Source: Bacillota bacterium
GTDB taxonomy: Bacteria > Bacillota > Clostridia > Oscillospirales > Oscillospiraceae
Direction of reading: 5' to 3'
DNA: 56,178 bases
Assembly: GCA_021199635.1 (NCBI GenBank)
Contig: JAJQHS010000001.1
Span: forward strand, 1 to 56,178
A program made the translations under genes and the position numbers. The notes below the pieces were generated by a model. The model saw nothing but the letters and a program-made list of their open reading frames with translations, did not search any database and was not told the origin of the DNA. Shown piece by piece: positions 8,549 through 17,469 of the stretch (position 1 is its first letter; each line of letters opens with the position of its first letter).

Positions 8549-9934
8549 TTACGCCTGGTAAATGGCCTTGCAGGCCAGCATGGTTTCGTAGCAGTCCAGC
8601 TTACTCACCAGCTCCATAGGCGCGTGCATGCACAGCACCGGCACGCCGGCGTCCACTGTGACGATGTTCCGGTTGGCCATATAAGCGGCTACCGTGCCGC
8701 CGCCGCCCTGGTCCACCTTGCCCAGCGTGGCGATCTGCCAGATGACCCCGGCATTATCCAGGGTGGTGCGCACATGCCCCATAGCCTCGGCGGAGGCGTC
8801 GGACGCGCCGCCCTTGCCCCGGGAGCCGGTGTACTTGCAGATGGCCACGCCATAATTCAGCATGGAATTGTTCCGCCGGTCGCAGGTCTCGGCAAAATTG
8901 GGGTCGAAGGCGTTGGAAACGTCCGCCGACAGGCAGAAGGAGTGGGCGAAGCAGTCCCGCAGGTTCACGCCCTGGGCATCGCAAAGCGCGCCCATGAAAT
9001 ACTCGAAGGCCTGGCTCTGCATTCCGGAGATGCCCACGCTGCCGATCTCCTCCTTGTCCGCCAGGATGCACACAGCGGTCTTCTCCGGATGCTCGACGGC
9101 AAACAGCGCGTCCAGCTCCGCATAGGCGCAGACCCGGTCGTCATGCCCGTAAGCGCCCAGCAGGCTCCGATCCAGGCCCACCTCCCGGCACCGCCCGGCG
9201 GGGACGATGGTCAGTTCAGCGGAGAGGAAGTCGGCCTCGATCAGGCCGTATTTCTCGTTCAGCAGCTTCATGATGTTCAGCTTTACCAGGTCGCTGCCCT
9301 CACCCTGGAGTGGCTCGGTCCCCAGGATGACGTTCAGCTGCTCGCCCTCAATACCCTTGGCCAGGGGCTTCTGCATCTGGTCACCGGCCAGGTGCACCAG
9401 CAGGTCGGAGATCACCAGGATGGGGTCATCCGCGTCCTCGCCGATGGTCACGGTGACCACGCTGCCGTCCTTCCGGTACACGACGCCATGCAGCGCCAAA
9501 GCTATGGTGGGCCACTGGTACTTCTTGATGCCGCCATAGTAATGGGTCTTGAAATAGGCGATCTCCGTGTCCTCGTACAGGGGGTTGGGCTTCAGGTCCA
9601 TTCTGGGAGAATCCACGTGGGCGGCGCAGATGTTGGCGCCATCCGCCAGGGAGCGGGTGCCCACCACTGCCAGGATGATGGACTTGCCCCGGTTGTTCAG
9701 GTAGATTTTGTCGCCGGGCTTTGCCTCCATCCCGGCACTCAGCGGGCGGAAGCCCCGGCGCTCGGCCTCGGCGGATGCCCACGCGGTGGCCTCCCGCTCG
9801 GTCTTGCAGCTGTCGATGAAGGCAGTGTAGCGCTGGCAGTAGGCTTCCATCTCCTGGCGGTCCTCAGCGGAAATGCGGGTGTAGCCGTTTTTGCTGCTCA
9901 TCAGCAGGGATTCTTTCAGTTCGTCATTGGTCAT
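8549..9934 (-). CDS. M18 family aminopeptidase
   Basis: A 461-residue zinc aminopeptidase of the M18 (aspartyl/leucyl aminopeptidase) family, cytosolic, trimming N-terminal residues from peptides. The metal-binding motif HVDSPR lies at residues 106-111 and the catalytic DKEEIGSVG near 288. The NPNPL-like stretch and the C-terminal CMHAPMEL, which supplies a late histidine, are also present. The start at 9934 is chosen because AAGGAG is 8 bases upstream; the ORF track start at 9973 lacks a site. The gene follows coaE with a 25-base gap and is probably in the same transcript as tsaC and coaE. Confidence 0.9.
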   Translation of the reverse strand: MTNDELKESLLMSSKNGYTRISAEDRQEMEAYCQRYTAFIDSCKTEREATAWASAEAERRGFRPLSAGMEAKPGDKIYLNNRGKSIILAVVGTRSLADGANICAAHVDSPRMDLKPNPLYEDTEIAYFKTHYYGGIKKYQWPTIALALHGVVYRKDGSVVTVTIGEDADDPILVISDLLVHLAGDQMQKPLAKGIEGEQLNVILGTEPLQGEGSDLVKLNIMKLLNEKYGLIEADFLSAELTIVPAGRCREVGLDRSLLGAYGHDDRVCAYAELDALFAVEHPEKTAVCILADKEEIGSVGISGMQSQAFEYFMGALCDAQGVNLRDCFAHSFCLSADVSNAFDPNFAETCDRRNNSMLNYGVAICKYTGSRGKGGASDASAEAMGHVRTTLDNAGVIWQIATLGKVDQGGGGTVAAYMANRNIVTVDAGVPVLCMHAPMELVSKLDCYETMLACKAIYQA

Positions 9935-9959
9935 GATTGCGTTCTCCTTTCGATTCTGT

Positions 9960-10535
9960 CTATATGATAGCAAGTTTTTTCAGAAAAGCAAGACATTTGC
10001 GGCAGAAAGCCTCATCGCTTTCCCCATTTTCCAGAATGTAGTCGCATTTTTCCCGGAACCATTCGTCCGGATGCTGGGCGCGGATGCGGCTGCGGGCGTA
10101 GGTCTCCGAGATGCCGTCCCGGCGCATCAGTCGGGCGACGCGGACCTCTTCCGGAGCCAGCACGCCCACGGTCACATCGCAAAGCTCCGCCAATTCCCCC
10201 TCAAACAGCCCGATGGCGTCAATGGCAGCCAGATCTGGGCGGGGCGTAAGCATGCGCACGACCTCCCGCTTCACAGCGGCATGGGTGATGGCGTTCAGCG
10301 CCAGCAGGGCACTTTCGTCGGAGAAAACCAGGCTGCCCAGCTTCTTCCTGTCCAGCACCCCGTCCGTCACGGTCCCGGGGAATCGGGCGCCGATGGCACG
10401 GGTCAGGGTTGGGTCATCGGCGAGCAGGCGATGGTAAATGGCGTCGCAGTCCAGCGCGGTGCCGCCCTGCCGGGCGATCTGGTGCAGCAGCGTCGTCTTC
10501 CCGCTGCCGCTGCCGCCGGTGATGCCGATGATCAT
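9960..10535 (-). CDS. coaE: Dephospho-CoA kinase
   Basis: A 191-residue P-loop kinase that phosphorylates the ribose 3'-OH of dephospho-CoA, the last step of CoA synthesis. The Walker A sequence GITGGSGSGKTT begins at residue 4. The LID and CoA-binding areas (DCDAIYHRLL, DAIGLFEG) follow the family pattern. The start ATG overlaps the stop of the preceding tsaC by four bases (ATGA), with GGAGG upstream, indicating coupled translation. Confidence 0.92.
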   Translation of the reverse strand: MIIGITGGSGSGKTTLLHQIARQGGTALDCDAIYHRLLADDPTLTRAIGARFPGTVTDGVLDRKKLGSLVFSDESALLALNAITHAAVKREVVRMLTPRPDLAAIDAIGLFEGELAELCDVTVGVLAPEEVRVARLMRRDGISETYARSRIRAQHPDEWFREKCDYILENGESDEAFCRKCLAFLKKLAII

Positions 10536-11566
10536 TCCTCCACCTCCCCGTCCACGATGTGGAACGCGGCAGCCTTTCGCAGCCGGTTCTGCACGGCATA
10601 GGCCACGCCGCCGCCCTCCGGGCAGCGGGCATAGACCTGGTGGATCGCCGGATCGTCCAGCACCCGCAGCGCCGCGAACAGTCCGGCGGAGAGGCTCGCC
10701 ACATCCGCCTCCCGGCCATAGGCCAGGGGCGCGCAGTCCTGATACAGCGGCAGCTCCTCCTCAAAGCAAAGCACCCGGTCGCCGGGAACAAAATGGCGGT
10801 GGATATAGGCGGCGGCCTTCTGCCGGGAGCCGGATACGATCACCACCGGCTCGGCGGGGGCGTAGTGGCGGTATTTCATGCCGGGAGCCTTCACCACCGC
10901 ATCGTGGTCCACCGGAGCGGTGACCGCCTTATCCACCTCCAGCATACCCAGAATAGCAATGAGCTGCTCCGGCGTGATGCCGCCGGGGCGGAGCAGCCGG
11001 GGGCGGTCCTCCGTCAGGTCCACGATGGTGGACTCCACGCCCACCCGGCAGGGGCCGCCGTCCACCACCGCGTCGATTTTCCCGTCATGGTCGTGGAGCA
11101 CGTGGGCCGCCGTAGTGGTAGAGGGCTTGCCGGAAAGATTGGCGGAAGGCGCGGCAATGGGGACCCCGGCCAGGCGGATGATCTGGCGGGTCACGGCGCT
11201 GTCCGGGCAGCGGACGGCCACGGTGCTCAGGCCGGCGGTAGTACGGCGGGGGACGATGTCTCTGGCGGGCAGCACCATGGTCAGCGGCCCCGGCCAGAAG
11301 GCTTCCGCCAGGGCATAGGCCGCGGGAGGGATCGAATGGCAGAATTTTTCAATTTCCTTCGCCTCGGATACATGCAGGATCAGTGGATTGTCCTGGGGAC
11401 GGCCTTTGGCCTGGAAGATCTTCGCCACGGCGGCCTCATCCAGGCCGTTGGCGCCCAGGCCGTAGACGGTTTCCGTGGGGATGGCCACCAGCCCGCCCCG
11501 GCGGATGATCTGCGCTGCCGCCTTCGCGGATGCCGGGTCCTCCGCGGGTAAACAAAGCGTTTTCAA
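10532..11566 (-). CDS. tsaC: Threonylcarbamoyl-AMP synthase, Sua5 type
   Basis: A 344-residue Sua5/YwlC protein making threonylcarbamoyl-AMP from threonine, bicarbonate and ATP for the t6A37 modification of tRNA. The N-terminal YrdC domain carries GLVAIPTETVYGLGANG (about 29-45), KGRPQDNPL and the SANLSGKPS motif. A C-terminal Sua5 domain (about 225-340) distinguishes it from short TsaC. The start is a TTG codon at 11566, 7 bases after AGGAGG; no ATG fits better. It opens a tsaC-coaE-M18 group. The tpiA terminator lies directly upstream, so its promoter must overlap that region. Confidence 0.92.
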   Translation of the reverse strand: MKTLCLPAEDPASAKAAAQIIRRGGLVAIPTETVYGLGANGLDEAAVAKIFQAKGRPQDNPLILHVSEAKEIEKFCHSIPPAAYALAEAFWPGPLTMVLPARDIVPRRTTAGLSTVAVRCPDSAVTRQIIRLAGVPIAAPSANLSGKPSTTTAAHVLHDHDGKIDAVVDGGPCRVGVESTIVDLTEDRPRLLRPGGITPEQLIAILGMLEVDKAVTAPVDHDAVVKAPGMKYRHYAPAEPVVIVSGSRQKAAAYIHRHFVPGDRVLCFEEELPLYQDCAPLAYGREADVASLSAGLFAALRVLDDPAIHQVYARCPEGGGVAYAVQNRLRKAAAFHIVDGEVEE

Positions 11567-11587
11567 ATTCGCACCTCCTGAATCACG

Positions 11588-11617
11588 GAAAAGGAGCAGC
11601 TGCGGCGCAGCTGCTCC
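11588..11617 (-). terminator. Terminator of tpiA
   Basis: Read on the minus strand, GGAGCAGCTGC pairs perfectly with GCAGCTGCTCC around a 3-base loop, followed by TTTT. Confidence 0.8.
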
Positions 11618-11632
11618 CAGGGATAGCAGAAA

Positions 11633-12409
11633 TCAGATCGTAGGCTGGTTGGCAGCTTCGATAATCTGCACGAACTTCTCCGGCACCAGGGACGCGCCGC
11701 CGATCAGGCCGCCGTCGATATCCGGCTGGGAGAGCAGCTCATAGGCATTCTTCTCGTTCATGGAGCCGCCGTACAGGATGGAGATCGCCCGGGCGTGCTT
11801 GGAGGAGTACAGCTTGCGCACCACGGTACGGATGCTCTCGCAGACCTCCTCGGCCTGCGCCGGGGTAGCGGTGCGGCCGGTGCCGATGGCCCAGATGGGC
11901 TCGTAGGCGATGATGACCTTGCGGATCTTCTCCTCCGGAACACCCTGGAGCCCCAGCTTGATCTGCATGGTGATATGCTCGGTGGTGATGTCGGCCTCCC
12001 GCTGCTCCAGGCTCTCGCCGCAGCACATAATGGGGATCAGGCCCGCGTCCAGCGCGGCCAGGACCTTGGCATTCACATCCGCGTCGGTCTCGCCCATGGC
12101 GCGGCGCTCGGAGTGGCCGATGATTACGTACTTGCACCCGGCATCGGTCAGCATATTGGCGGCGATCTCACCGGTGTATGCGCCGGAGGCGTTGGCGTTG
12201 CAGTTCTCCGCGCCGATGCCCACCCGGGTCTCCCGCATGGCGCGGACGGCGGCGGGGATGCAGACGGCGGGAACGCACAGCGCCACATCACACCAGCGGC
12301 CCTTGGGCATAATGGCCTTCAGCTGGGTCATAAACTCCTTGGTTTCGGAGGGAGTTTTGTTCATTTTCCAGTTACCGGCAATGACGGTCTTGCGATATTT
12401 TCTGTTCAT
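11633..12409 (-). CDS. tpiA: Triosephosphate isomerase
   Basis: A 258-residue TIM-barrel enzyme interconverting dihydroxyacetone phosphate and glyceraldehyde 3-phosphate in glycolysis. GNWKMNKT at the N-terminus holds the catalytic lysine, IIGHSERR (near 98-105) the catalytic histidine, and AYEPIWAIGTG (near 170) the catalytic glutamate and flexible loop. The C-terminal ILYGGSM and GLIGGASL phosphate-binding loops are intact. AAGGAG precedes the ATG. It follows pgk on the same strand after a 130-base gap holding a hairpin. Confidence 0.97.
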   Translation of the reverse strand: MNRKYRKTVIAGNWKMNKTPSETKEFMTQLKAIMPKGRWCDVALCVPAVCIPAAVRAMRETRVGIGAENCNANASGAYTGEIAANMLTDAGCKYVIIGHSERRAMGETDADVNAKVLAALDAGLIPIMCCGESLEQREADITTEHITMQIKLGLQGVPEEKIRKVIIAYEPIWAIGTGRTATPAQAEEVCESIRTVVRKLYSSKHARAISILYGGSMNEKNAYELLSQPDIDGGLIGGASLVPEKFVQIIEAANQPTI

Positions 12410-12482
12410 TATCCATTCTCCTTAAATATATATCCACATCGGAATGCCGATGCAAATCTGCAAATTCAAATAGCCCGGGGAA

Positions 12483-12508
12483 GCTGCCGCGCCTGCGGGC
12501 GCGGCAGC
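12483..12508 (-). other. Intercistronic hairpin between pgk and tpiA
   Basis: GCTGCCGCGCC and GGCGCGGCAGC form an 11-bp stem with a 4-base loop. No T-run follows on either strand, so it may act as an RNA processing or stability element, or as a leaky terminator, rather than a full stop. Confidence 0.55.
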
Positions 12509-12539
12509 CATACATGATACACGGGAGGCAAGAAAGCGC

Positions 12540-13739
12540 TTACTTATCCTGCAGGCAGGCGATACCGGGCAGCTCCAGACCCTCCAGGAACTCCAGAGAG
12601 GCGCCGCCGCCGGTGGAAATGTGGGTGATCTTGTCCGCGAAGCCCAGCTGCTCGCAGGCTGCCGCGCTGTCGCCGCCGCCGACGATGGTCACGGCATCGG
12701 AATCTGCCAGGGCCTGCGCCACGGCGATGGTACCCTTGGCCAGGGTGGGGTTCTCAAACACGCCCATCGGGCCGTTCCACACCACGGTCTTTGCGCACTT
12801 GGCGGCGGAGGCGAAGATTTCGCAGGTCTTGGGTCCGATGTCCAGGCCCATTTTGCCGTCGGGGATGGCGTCGCAGCTCACGTATTCCACGGAGATTTCC
12901 CCGTCGATGGGAGAGGGGAACGCATCCGCCACGGCGGTATCCGTGGGCAGCAGGATCTTCACGCCCTTGGCCTGAGCCTTGGCCAGCATATCCTTGCAGT
13001 AGTCGATCTTCTCCTTGTCCACCAGGGAGGTGCCCACGCTGTAGCCCTGGGCAGCCAGGAAGGTGTAGGCCATGCCGCCGCCGATGATCAGGGTATCCAC
13101 CTTCTCCAGCAGATTGTTGATCACGTTCAGCTTATCGGAAACCTTGGCGCCGCCCAGAATGGCGACGAAGGGGCGCTCGGGGTTGGCCAGCGCCTTGCCC
13201 ATGATGGAAACTTCCTTCTGCACCAGGTAGCCGCAGACAGCGGGCAGGTAGTCCGCCACGCCGGCGGTGGAGGAATGGGCGCGGTGGGCGGTGCCGAAGG
13301 CATCGTTCACGAAAATGTCCGCCATGTCTGCCAGTGCCTTGGAAAGCTCCGGATCGTTCTTGGTCTCGCCCTTCATGTAGCGGGTATTCTCCAGCATCAT
13401 CACGTCGCCGTCCTTCAGCGCGGCGGCCTTGGCCTTGGCGTCCTCACCGGCCACGTCAGCGGCCATGATGACCTCCTTGCCCAGCAGCTCGGAGATGCGC
13501 TCCGCCACCACCTTCAGGCTCAGCTCCGGCTTCCACTCGCCCTTGGGCTTGCCCATGTGGGAGCAGAGGATGACCTTCGCGTTGTGCTCCACCAGGTAGC
13601 GGATGGTGGGCATGGCGGCGACGATGCGCTTATCGGAAGTGATCTTGCCGTCCTTGGTGGGGACATTGAAATCGCAGCGGCACAGCACCCGCTTGCCGGA
13701 TACGTCAATGTCTTCAATGGATTTCTTGTTGTAATTCAT
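12540..13739 (-). CDS. pgk: Phosphoglycerate kinase
   Basis: A 399-residue two-domain kinase transferring the acyl phosphate of 1,3-bisphosphoglycerate to ADP. RCDFNVP near residue 20 is the family signature. [16 protein letters not shown] and the C-terminal [11 protein letters not shown] with [13 protein letters not shown] mark the nucleotide domain. The ORF track runs on to 13901, but the ATG at 13739 has GGAGG 8 bases upstream and begins with the typical sequence. It overlaps the end of the broken trmL gene by four bases (ATGA), so pgk was probably co-translated with trmL. Confidence 0.96.
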   Translation of the reverse strand: MNYNKKSIEDIDVSGKRVLCRCDFNVPTKDGKITSDKRIVAAMPTIRYLVEHNAKVILCSHMGKPKGEWKPELSLKVVAERISELLGKEVIMAADVAGEDAKAKAAALKDGDVMMLENTRYMKGETKNDPELSKALADMADIFVNDAFGTAHRAHSSTAGVADYLPAVCGYLVQKEVSIMGKALANPERPFVAILGGAKVSDKLNVINNLLEKVDTLIIGGGMAYTFLAAQGYSVGTSLVDKEKIDYCKDMLAKAQAKGVKILLPTDTAVADAFPSPIDGEISVEYVSCDAIPDGKMGLDIGPKTCEIFASAAKCAKTVVWNGPMGVFENPTLAKGTIAVAQALADSDAVTIVGGGDSAAACEQLGFADKITHISTGGGASLEFLEGLELPGIACLQDK

Positions 13740-14251
13740 AATGCATTTCCTCCAAATCCTTCGGGGATCGGGCCCCGCATTTTTCCAAAATCCTGCAAGC
13801 CAGGGAAGGAAAGCTGCCTCAGTGCCTCGTACACGGTGATGGCGGCGGCATTGCTCAGGTTCAGGCTCCGGATGTCCGGCAGCATGGGAATGCGGATGCA
13901 TTCATCGTAGTGCCGGTTCAGGAAATCCTCCGGCAGGCCGCGGGTTTCCTTGCCGAACAGCAGATAGCACCCGTCAGCGAACTGCGCCTGGGTGTAGCTG
14001 CGGGGCGCCTTGGTGGACAGGCACCACATCTGCGCCACGCGGTTGCGGGCAAAGAAATCATCCAGATTCTCGTACTCCCGCACATCCACCAGGTGCCAGT
14101 AATCCAGCCCGGCGCGGCGCACGGCCTTCTACGAAATGTCGAAGCCCAGCGGACGGACCAGGTGCAGCACCGAACCGGTGGCGGCGCAGGTGCGGGCGAT
14201 ATTGCCGCAGTTCTGGGGAATTTCCGGCTCCACCAGTACCACATTCAGCAT
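13736..14251 (-). pseudogene. trmL: tRNA (cytidine(34)-2'-O)-methyltransferase with in-frame TAG
   Basis: The reading frame from ATG 14251 (GGGAGG upstream) would give a 171-residue SPOUT methyltransferase of the TrmL family, which methylates the wobble base of tRNA-Leu. The N-terminal [19 protein letters not shown] and, past the break, LLFGKETRGLP and [18 protein letters not shown] motifs are all intact and in the same frame. Codon 41 is TAG at 14129-14131, between GFDIS and KAVRRAGLDYW, where relatives usually carry Asp or Glu. One G-to-T change from GAG would explain it. A restart at GTG 14122 lacks a ribosome binding site and would lose the N-terminus. It could be a real recent pseudogene or a sequencing error. 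Confidence 0.8.
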
Positions 14252-14300
14252 AATTTCCCTCCCAGCGCAACCGTGTGCGTTCCTCTCCGCTTGCTCTCCT

Positions 14301-14329
14301 ATTGTATGCCAAAATTTTGGCAAAATCAA
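14301..14329 (-). promoter_or_regulatory. Promoter of trmL-pgk with palindrome in the spacer
   Basis: On the minus strand TTGATT and TACAAT are separated by 17 bp. Sixteen of those bases form the perfect palindrome TGCCAAAATTTTGGCA (14307-14322), ideally placed for a repressor to block RNA polymerase. Confidence 0.65.
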
Positions 14330-14553
14330 TCCAAAAATCAGAAAAAGTTTTATCTTTTTATACTATTCACATAAAAAAAGGGAAGGCATTCCCAAATTTG
14401 TTGAAATTGCAGAGCGGAATTTTTCAAAGCCTCCGGTTTCCCGGAGAAATCCGGAAAAAAGCGGCGGAAAAAATTAAGATTTTCCGCCGTTTGCCCCGGA
14501 ACCGCATGGCGCTGCCGGGGGTTCCGATTTTTGGAAAATCTCCCCTCCGCCCC

Positions 14554-14582
14554 TTTACGCGGGGCAGAAAAAGGTGTAATAT
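14554..14582 (+). promoter_or_regulatory. Promoter of the membrane-anchored protein gene
   Basis: TTTACG and TAATAT are separated by 17 bp, 35 bases before the ATG at 14617. The surrounding gap 14330-14553 is AT-rich at first and shows no other gene. Confidence 0.5.
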
Positions 14583-14616
14583 AGAAGCGATTCACATCGC
14601 CTGGAGGAAAAATAAC

Positions 14617-15336
14617 ATGGGTGAAACGAGTATCGGCGGCGCGCTGCGGAAAATGAAGGCGGAATTCCGGGATATGACCTTCCGGCAGCGGGTGAGCTAT
14701 TTTTTCTATTATTATAAGGGCGCGGTGCTGGCCGTGATCGTGGCAGGCATTTTGCTTGGGTCGCTGATCTATGACATGTCCCGGCCGACCACGCAGACGC
14801 TGGTAAATGGCATGGCGGTGAACGTGGCTCAGACGCAGGCACTCCAGGAATGCCTGACGGACGGGATGCTGGACGCGCTGGGCGGCACGGACCCGGAAAC
14901 CCAGGCGGCAAACCTGAGCCACGCCACCATCACGGACGCCCGCGGCGACGCGGACGCGGTAATCAACAACAATTACAGCGAGCTGCTCACCATTACCGCC
15001 CAGGTGTCCACCGGGAATCTGGACTATCTGCTGACGGACGGCGCCGCCAGGGATTTCCTGCTGACCCAGGGACTGTTCGGGGACCTTTCGGCGCAGCTCT
15101 CCCCTGCGCTGCTCACCCAGCTGGCAGACGTTCTGGTTTACCAGACGTCGGAGGATGGGGAGGATGTCCCCGTGGCAATCGATCTGACGGGCACGGCTTT
15201 CGGCCAGACCTTTGCCGGGGAGGACGGAACCCTCTACCTGGGATTTCCCGGAAACTCCACCCACAGTGACCGGGCGGAGGACGTGATCGGGTACCTGCTC
15301 GCCTGGGAGCCGGGAAATTTTGCGGAGAACGATTGA
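14617..15336 (+). CDS. Unknown membrane-anchored protein
   Basis: A 239-residue protein not recognised. After about 33 mostly charged residues, including FRDMTFRQRVSYFFYYYKG, one transmembrane helix (about 34-55, AVLAVIVAGILLGSLIY) anchors it. The remaining 180 residues lack Cys and Lys-rich patches, contain DALGGTDPETQ and a Tyr/Asp-rich middle part, and look like an exported domain. The TGGAGG site 9 bases upstream selects 14617 over the longer ORF. It stands alone before aspS, which has its own promoter overlapping this gene's stop codon. No function is proposed. Confidence 0.75.
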   Translation: MGETSIGGALRKMKAEFRDMTFRQRVSYFFYYYKGAVLAVIVAGILLGSLIYDMSRPTTQTLVNGMAVNVAQTQALQECLTDGMLDALGGTDPETQAANLSHATITDARGDADAVINNNYSELLTITAQVSTGNLDYLLTDGAARDFLLTQGLFGDLSAQLSPALLTQLADVLVYQTSEDGEDVPVAIDLTGTAFGQTFAGEDGTLYLGFPGNSTHSDRAEDVIGYLLAWEPGNFAEND

Positions 15337-15361
15337 CTTTTTCCGGGTTTTGTGAAATAAT
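15333..15361 (+). promoter_or_regulatory. Promoter of aspS
   Basis: TTGACT and AATAAT with a 17-bp spacer. The -35 box contains the stop codon of the upstream gene, so aspS is transcribed separately. Confidence 0.65.
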
Positions 15362-15399
15362 GAATCGACTAATTTTTGTAAATAAGGGGATGTGTCGCC

Positions 15400-17166
15400 A
15401 TGACCCAATCCAGAACCCATAACTGCGGCGAGCTGCGGCTGACAGACGCCGGAAAATCCGTCACCCTGGTCGGGTGGCTGGAAAATGTCCGGGAGGTGGG
15501 CGCGAACTTTGCGTTCGCGGTGCTCCGGGACTTCTACGGCACCACGCAGATCGTTGTGCAGACCGAAGAAATGATGAAGGTGCTGAAGCCCATCAATAAG
15601 GAATCCACCATTTCCGTCACCGGCGTCGTCCGGGAGCGGGAGAGCAAGAATCCCAAGCTCCCCACCGGCGATATTGAGGTGGTGCCATCGGAGATTTCGG
15701 TGCTTGGCAGATGTATCCACAATCAGCTGCCCTTTGAGATCCGCAAGTCCAAGGACGCGGACGAGAATATCCGGCTGAAATACCGGTACCTGGACCTGCG
15801 CAATCCCGCGGTCAAGGATAATATCGTGCTGCGCTGCCAGGTGGTGGCGGAGCTGCGCCGGCGGATGACGGAGAAGGGCTTCCTGGAAATCAGCACCCCC
15901 ATCCTCACCGCCTCCAGCCCGGAGGGCGCCCGGGATTACCTGGTCCCCGCCCGGAACCATCCCGGCAAATTCTACGCCCTGCCCCAGGCGCCCCAGCAGT
16001 TCAAGCAGCTGCTGATGACCTCCGGCTTTGATCGGTACTTCCAGATCGCGCCCTGCTTCCGGGACGAGGACGCCCGGGCGGACCGCACCCCCGGCGAATT
16101 CTATCAGCTGGATATGGAGATGGCGTTCGCCACCCAGGAGGACGTGCTGTCCACCCTGGAGGATGTGCTGGAGCCGGTGTTCCGGAAATTCGGCAAGTAC
16201 TCCCGGGTTTCCCCCGCGCCCTTCCGCCGCATCGCCTATAACGACGCCATGGAGCGCTATGGCTCCGACAAGCCGGACCTGCGCATTGACCTGGAAATTC
16301 AGGATATTTCCCAGATCGTCCAAGGCTGCGGCTTCGCGCCCTTTGCGGATGCAGTGGTCAAGGCCGTGGCGGTGGAGAATTTCACCCAGGGCAGGAAGTG
16401 GATCGATAAGCTGCTGGCGGATGTGGAGATGCAGACCGGGAATAAGGCCTGCTGGTTCAAGGTGGACGAGAACGGCCAGCTCACCGGCGGCATTTCCAAA
16501 TTCCTGACGGACTGCGCCCCCGCGCTGACGGAGAAGCTGCAGCTGAAGCCCGGCGCGTTCGTGTGTATGGCCGCCGGAAAGAAGCAGGCCGCCCAGAAGA
16601 CCGCCGGCGTGATCCGCATTCTGATGGGCAGGCGGATCCCCGGCCATTTTGACGAGGAGCAGTACGCCCTGTGCTGGATCGTGGACTTCCCCATGTACGA
16701 GATCGGGGAGGAATCCGGCCAGCTGGAATTCTGCCACAATCCCTTCTCCATGCCCCAGGGCGGGATGCAAGCGCTGCTGGATGCCGAAGGTGACCAGCAG
16801 AAGCTGCTCAGCGTGAACGCTGACCAGTATGACCTGGTGGTCAATGGCTATGAATCCGCCTCCGGCGCGGTGCGGAACCACGACCCGGAGATCATGGTCA
16901 AGGCCTTCCAGATGGTTGGCCTGGGCGAGGCGGATGTGAAGGCCAAGTTCCCCGCCATGTATAACGCCTTCACCTACGGTGCGCCGCCTCATGCCGGCGC
17001 GGCCCCCGGCATTGACCGGCTGGTGATGCTGCTCACCGGGGAGGAATCCATCCGGGAGGTCATCCCCTTCCCCATGAACAAGAACGCCCAGGACCTGATG
17101 ATGGACGCGCCCACCACGGTGGACAAGAGCCAGCTGGACACGGTGCATATCGCAATTGTGGAATAA
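15400..17166 (+). CDS. aspS: Aspartate--tRNA ligase
   Basis: A 588-residue bacterial-type class II synthetase charging tRNA-Asp. An N-terminal OB-fold anticodon domain (about 1-105) is followed by YRYLDLRNP (motif 1 area), FRDEDARADRTPGEFYQLDME (motif 2, near 217), a bacterial GAD insertion (about 295-410) and GAAPGIDRLVMLL (motif 3, near 535). The length matches the family. Whether it discriminates Asp from Asn tRNA cannot be read reliably. It ends in a strong terminator shared in sequence with thrS. Confidence 0.97.
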   Translation: MTQSRTHNCGELRLTDAGKSVTLVGWLENVREVGANFAFAVLRDFYGTTQIVVQTEEMMKVLKPINKESTISVTGVVRERESKNPKLPTGDIEVVPSEISVLGRCIHNQLPFEIRKSKDADENIRLKYRYLDLRNPAVKDNIVLRCQVVAELRRRMTEKGFLEISTPILTASSPEGARDYLVPARNHPGKFYALPQAPQQFKQLLMTSGFDRYFQIAPCFRDEDARADRTPGEFYQLDMEMAFATQEDVLSTLEDVLEPVFRKFGKYSRVSPAPFRRIAYNDAMERYGSDKPDLRIDLEIQDISQIVQGCGFAPFADAVVKAVAVENFTQGRKWIDKLLADVEMQTGNKACWFKVDENGQLTGGISKFLTDCAPALTEKLQLKPGAFVCMAAGKKQAAQKTAGVIRILMGRRIPGHFDEEQYALCWIVDFPMYEIGEESGQLEFCHNPFSMPQGGMQALLDAEGDQQKLLSVNADQYDLVVNGYESASGAVRNHDPEIMVKAFQMVGLGEADVKAKFPAMYNAFTYGAPPHAGAAPGIDRLVMLLTGEESIREVIPFPMNKNAQDLMMDAPTTVDKSQLDTVHIAIVE

Positions 17167-17238
17167 AAAGCCCCCGCGATCAAGATCCGCATTGAGGCGG
17201 GCATGCGCCCAATACCACACCATTAAGCCATTAAAAAG

Positions 17239-17271
17239 CTGGACTTCACAAAATGTGAGGTCCAGTTTTTT
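17239..17271 (+). terminator. Terminator of aspS
   Basis: CTGGACTTCACA and TGTGAGGTCCAG pair around an AAA loop with one G-T type mismatch, followed by TTTTTTG. Its core is almost identical to the hairpin after thrS at 34428. Confidence 0.9.
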
Positions 17272-17356
17272 GTAATGTTTCCTGTTCACAGCTTGATGCT
17301 TTGGCCCGGAAAATGTCTGCACGGCATGGCTCCTATGGAGTGCTATGCTGCTGCAT

Positions 17357-17387
17357 AAAAGATGGCCCTGCCGAAGCATAGGCCATC
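17357..17387 (-). terminator. Terminator of the fic gene
   Basis: On the minus strand GATGGCC pairs with GGCCATC around a 13-base loop and is followed by TTTTA. The remainder of the 17272-17469 gap shows nothing else. Confidence 0.6.
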
Positions 17388-17469
17388 TCTAGCGAAATAT
17401 TCTTTTGTTTTTTCACTGTTTGCTTGATAGGGGCACTTCTCATGGAGACATATTGACATTAAGAGAATA

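Noticed and set aside
12427-12455. TTGCAT-17-TATATA as a separate tpiA promoter with a CATCGG-N4-CCGATG repeat in its spacer
   Set aside because: The predicted start of transcription would fall inside the AAGGAG ribosome binding site, so it was not listed.
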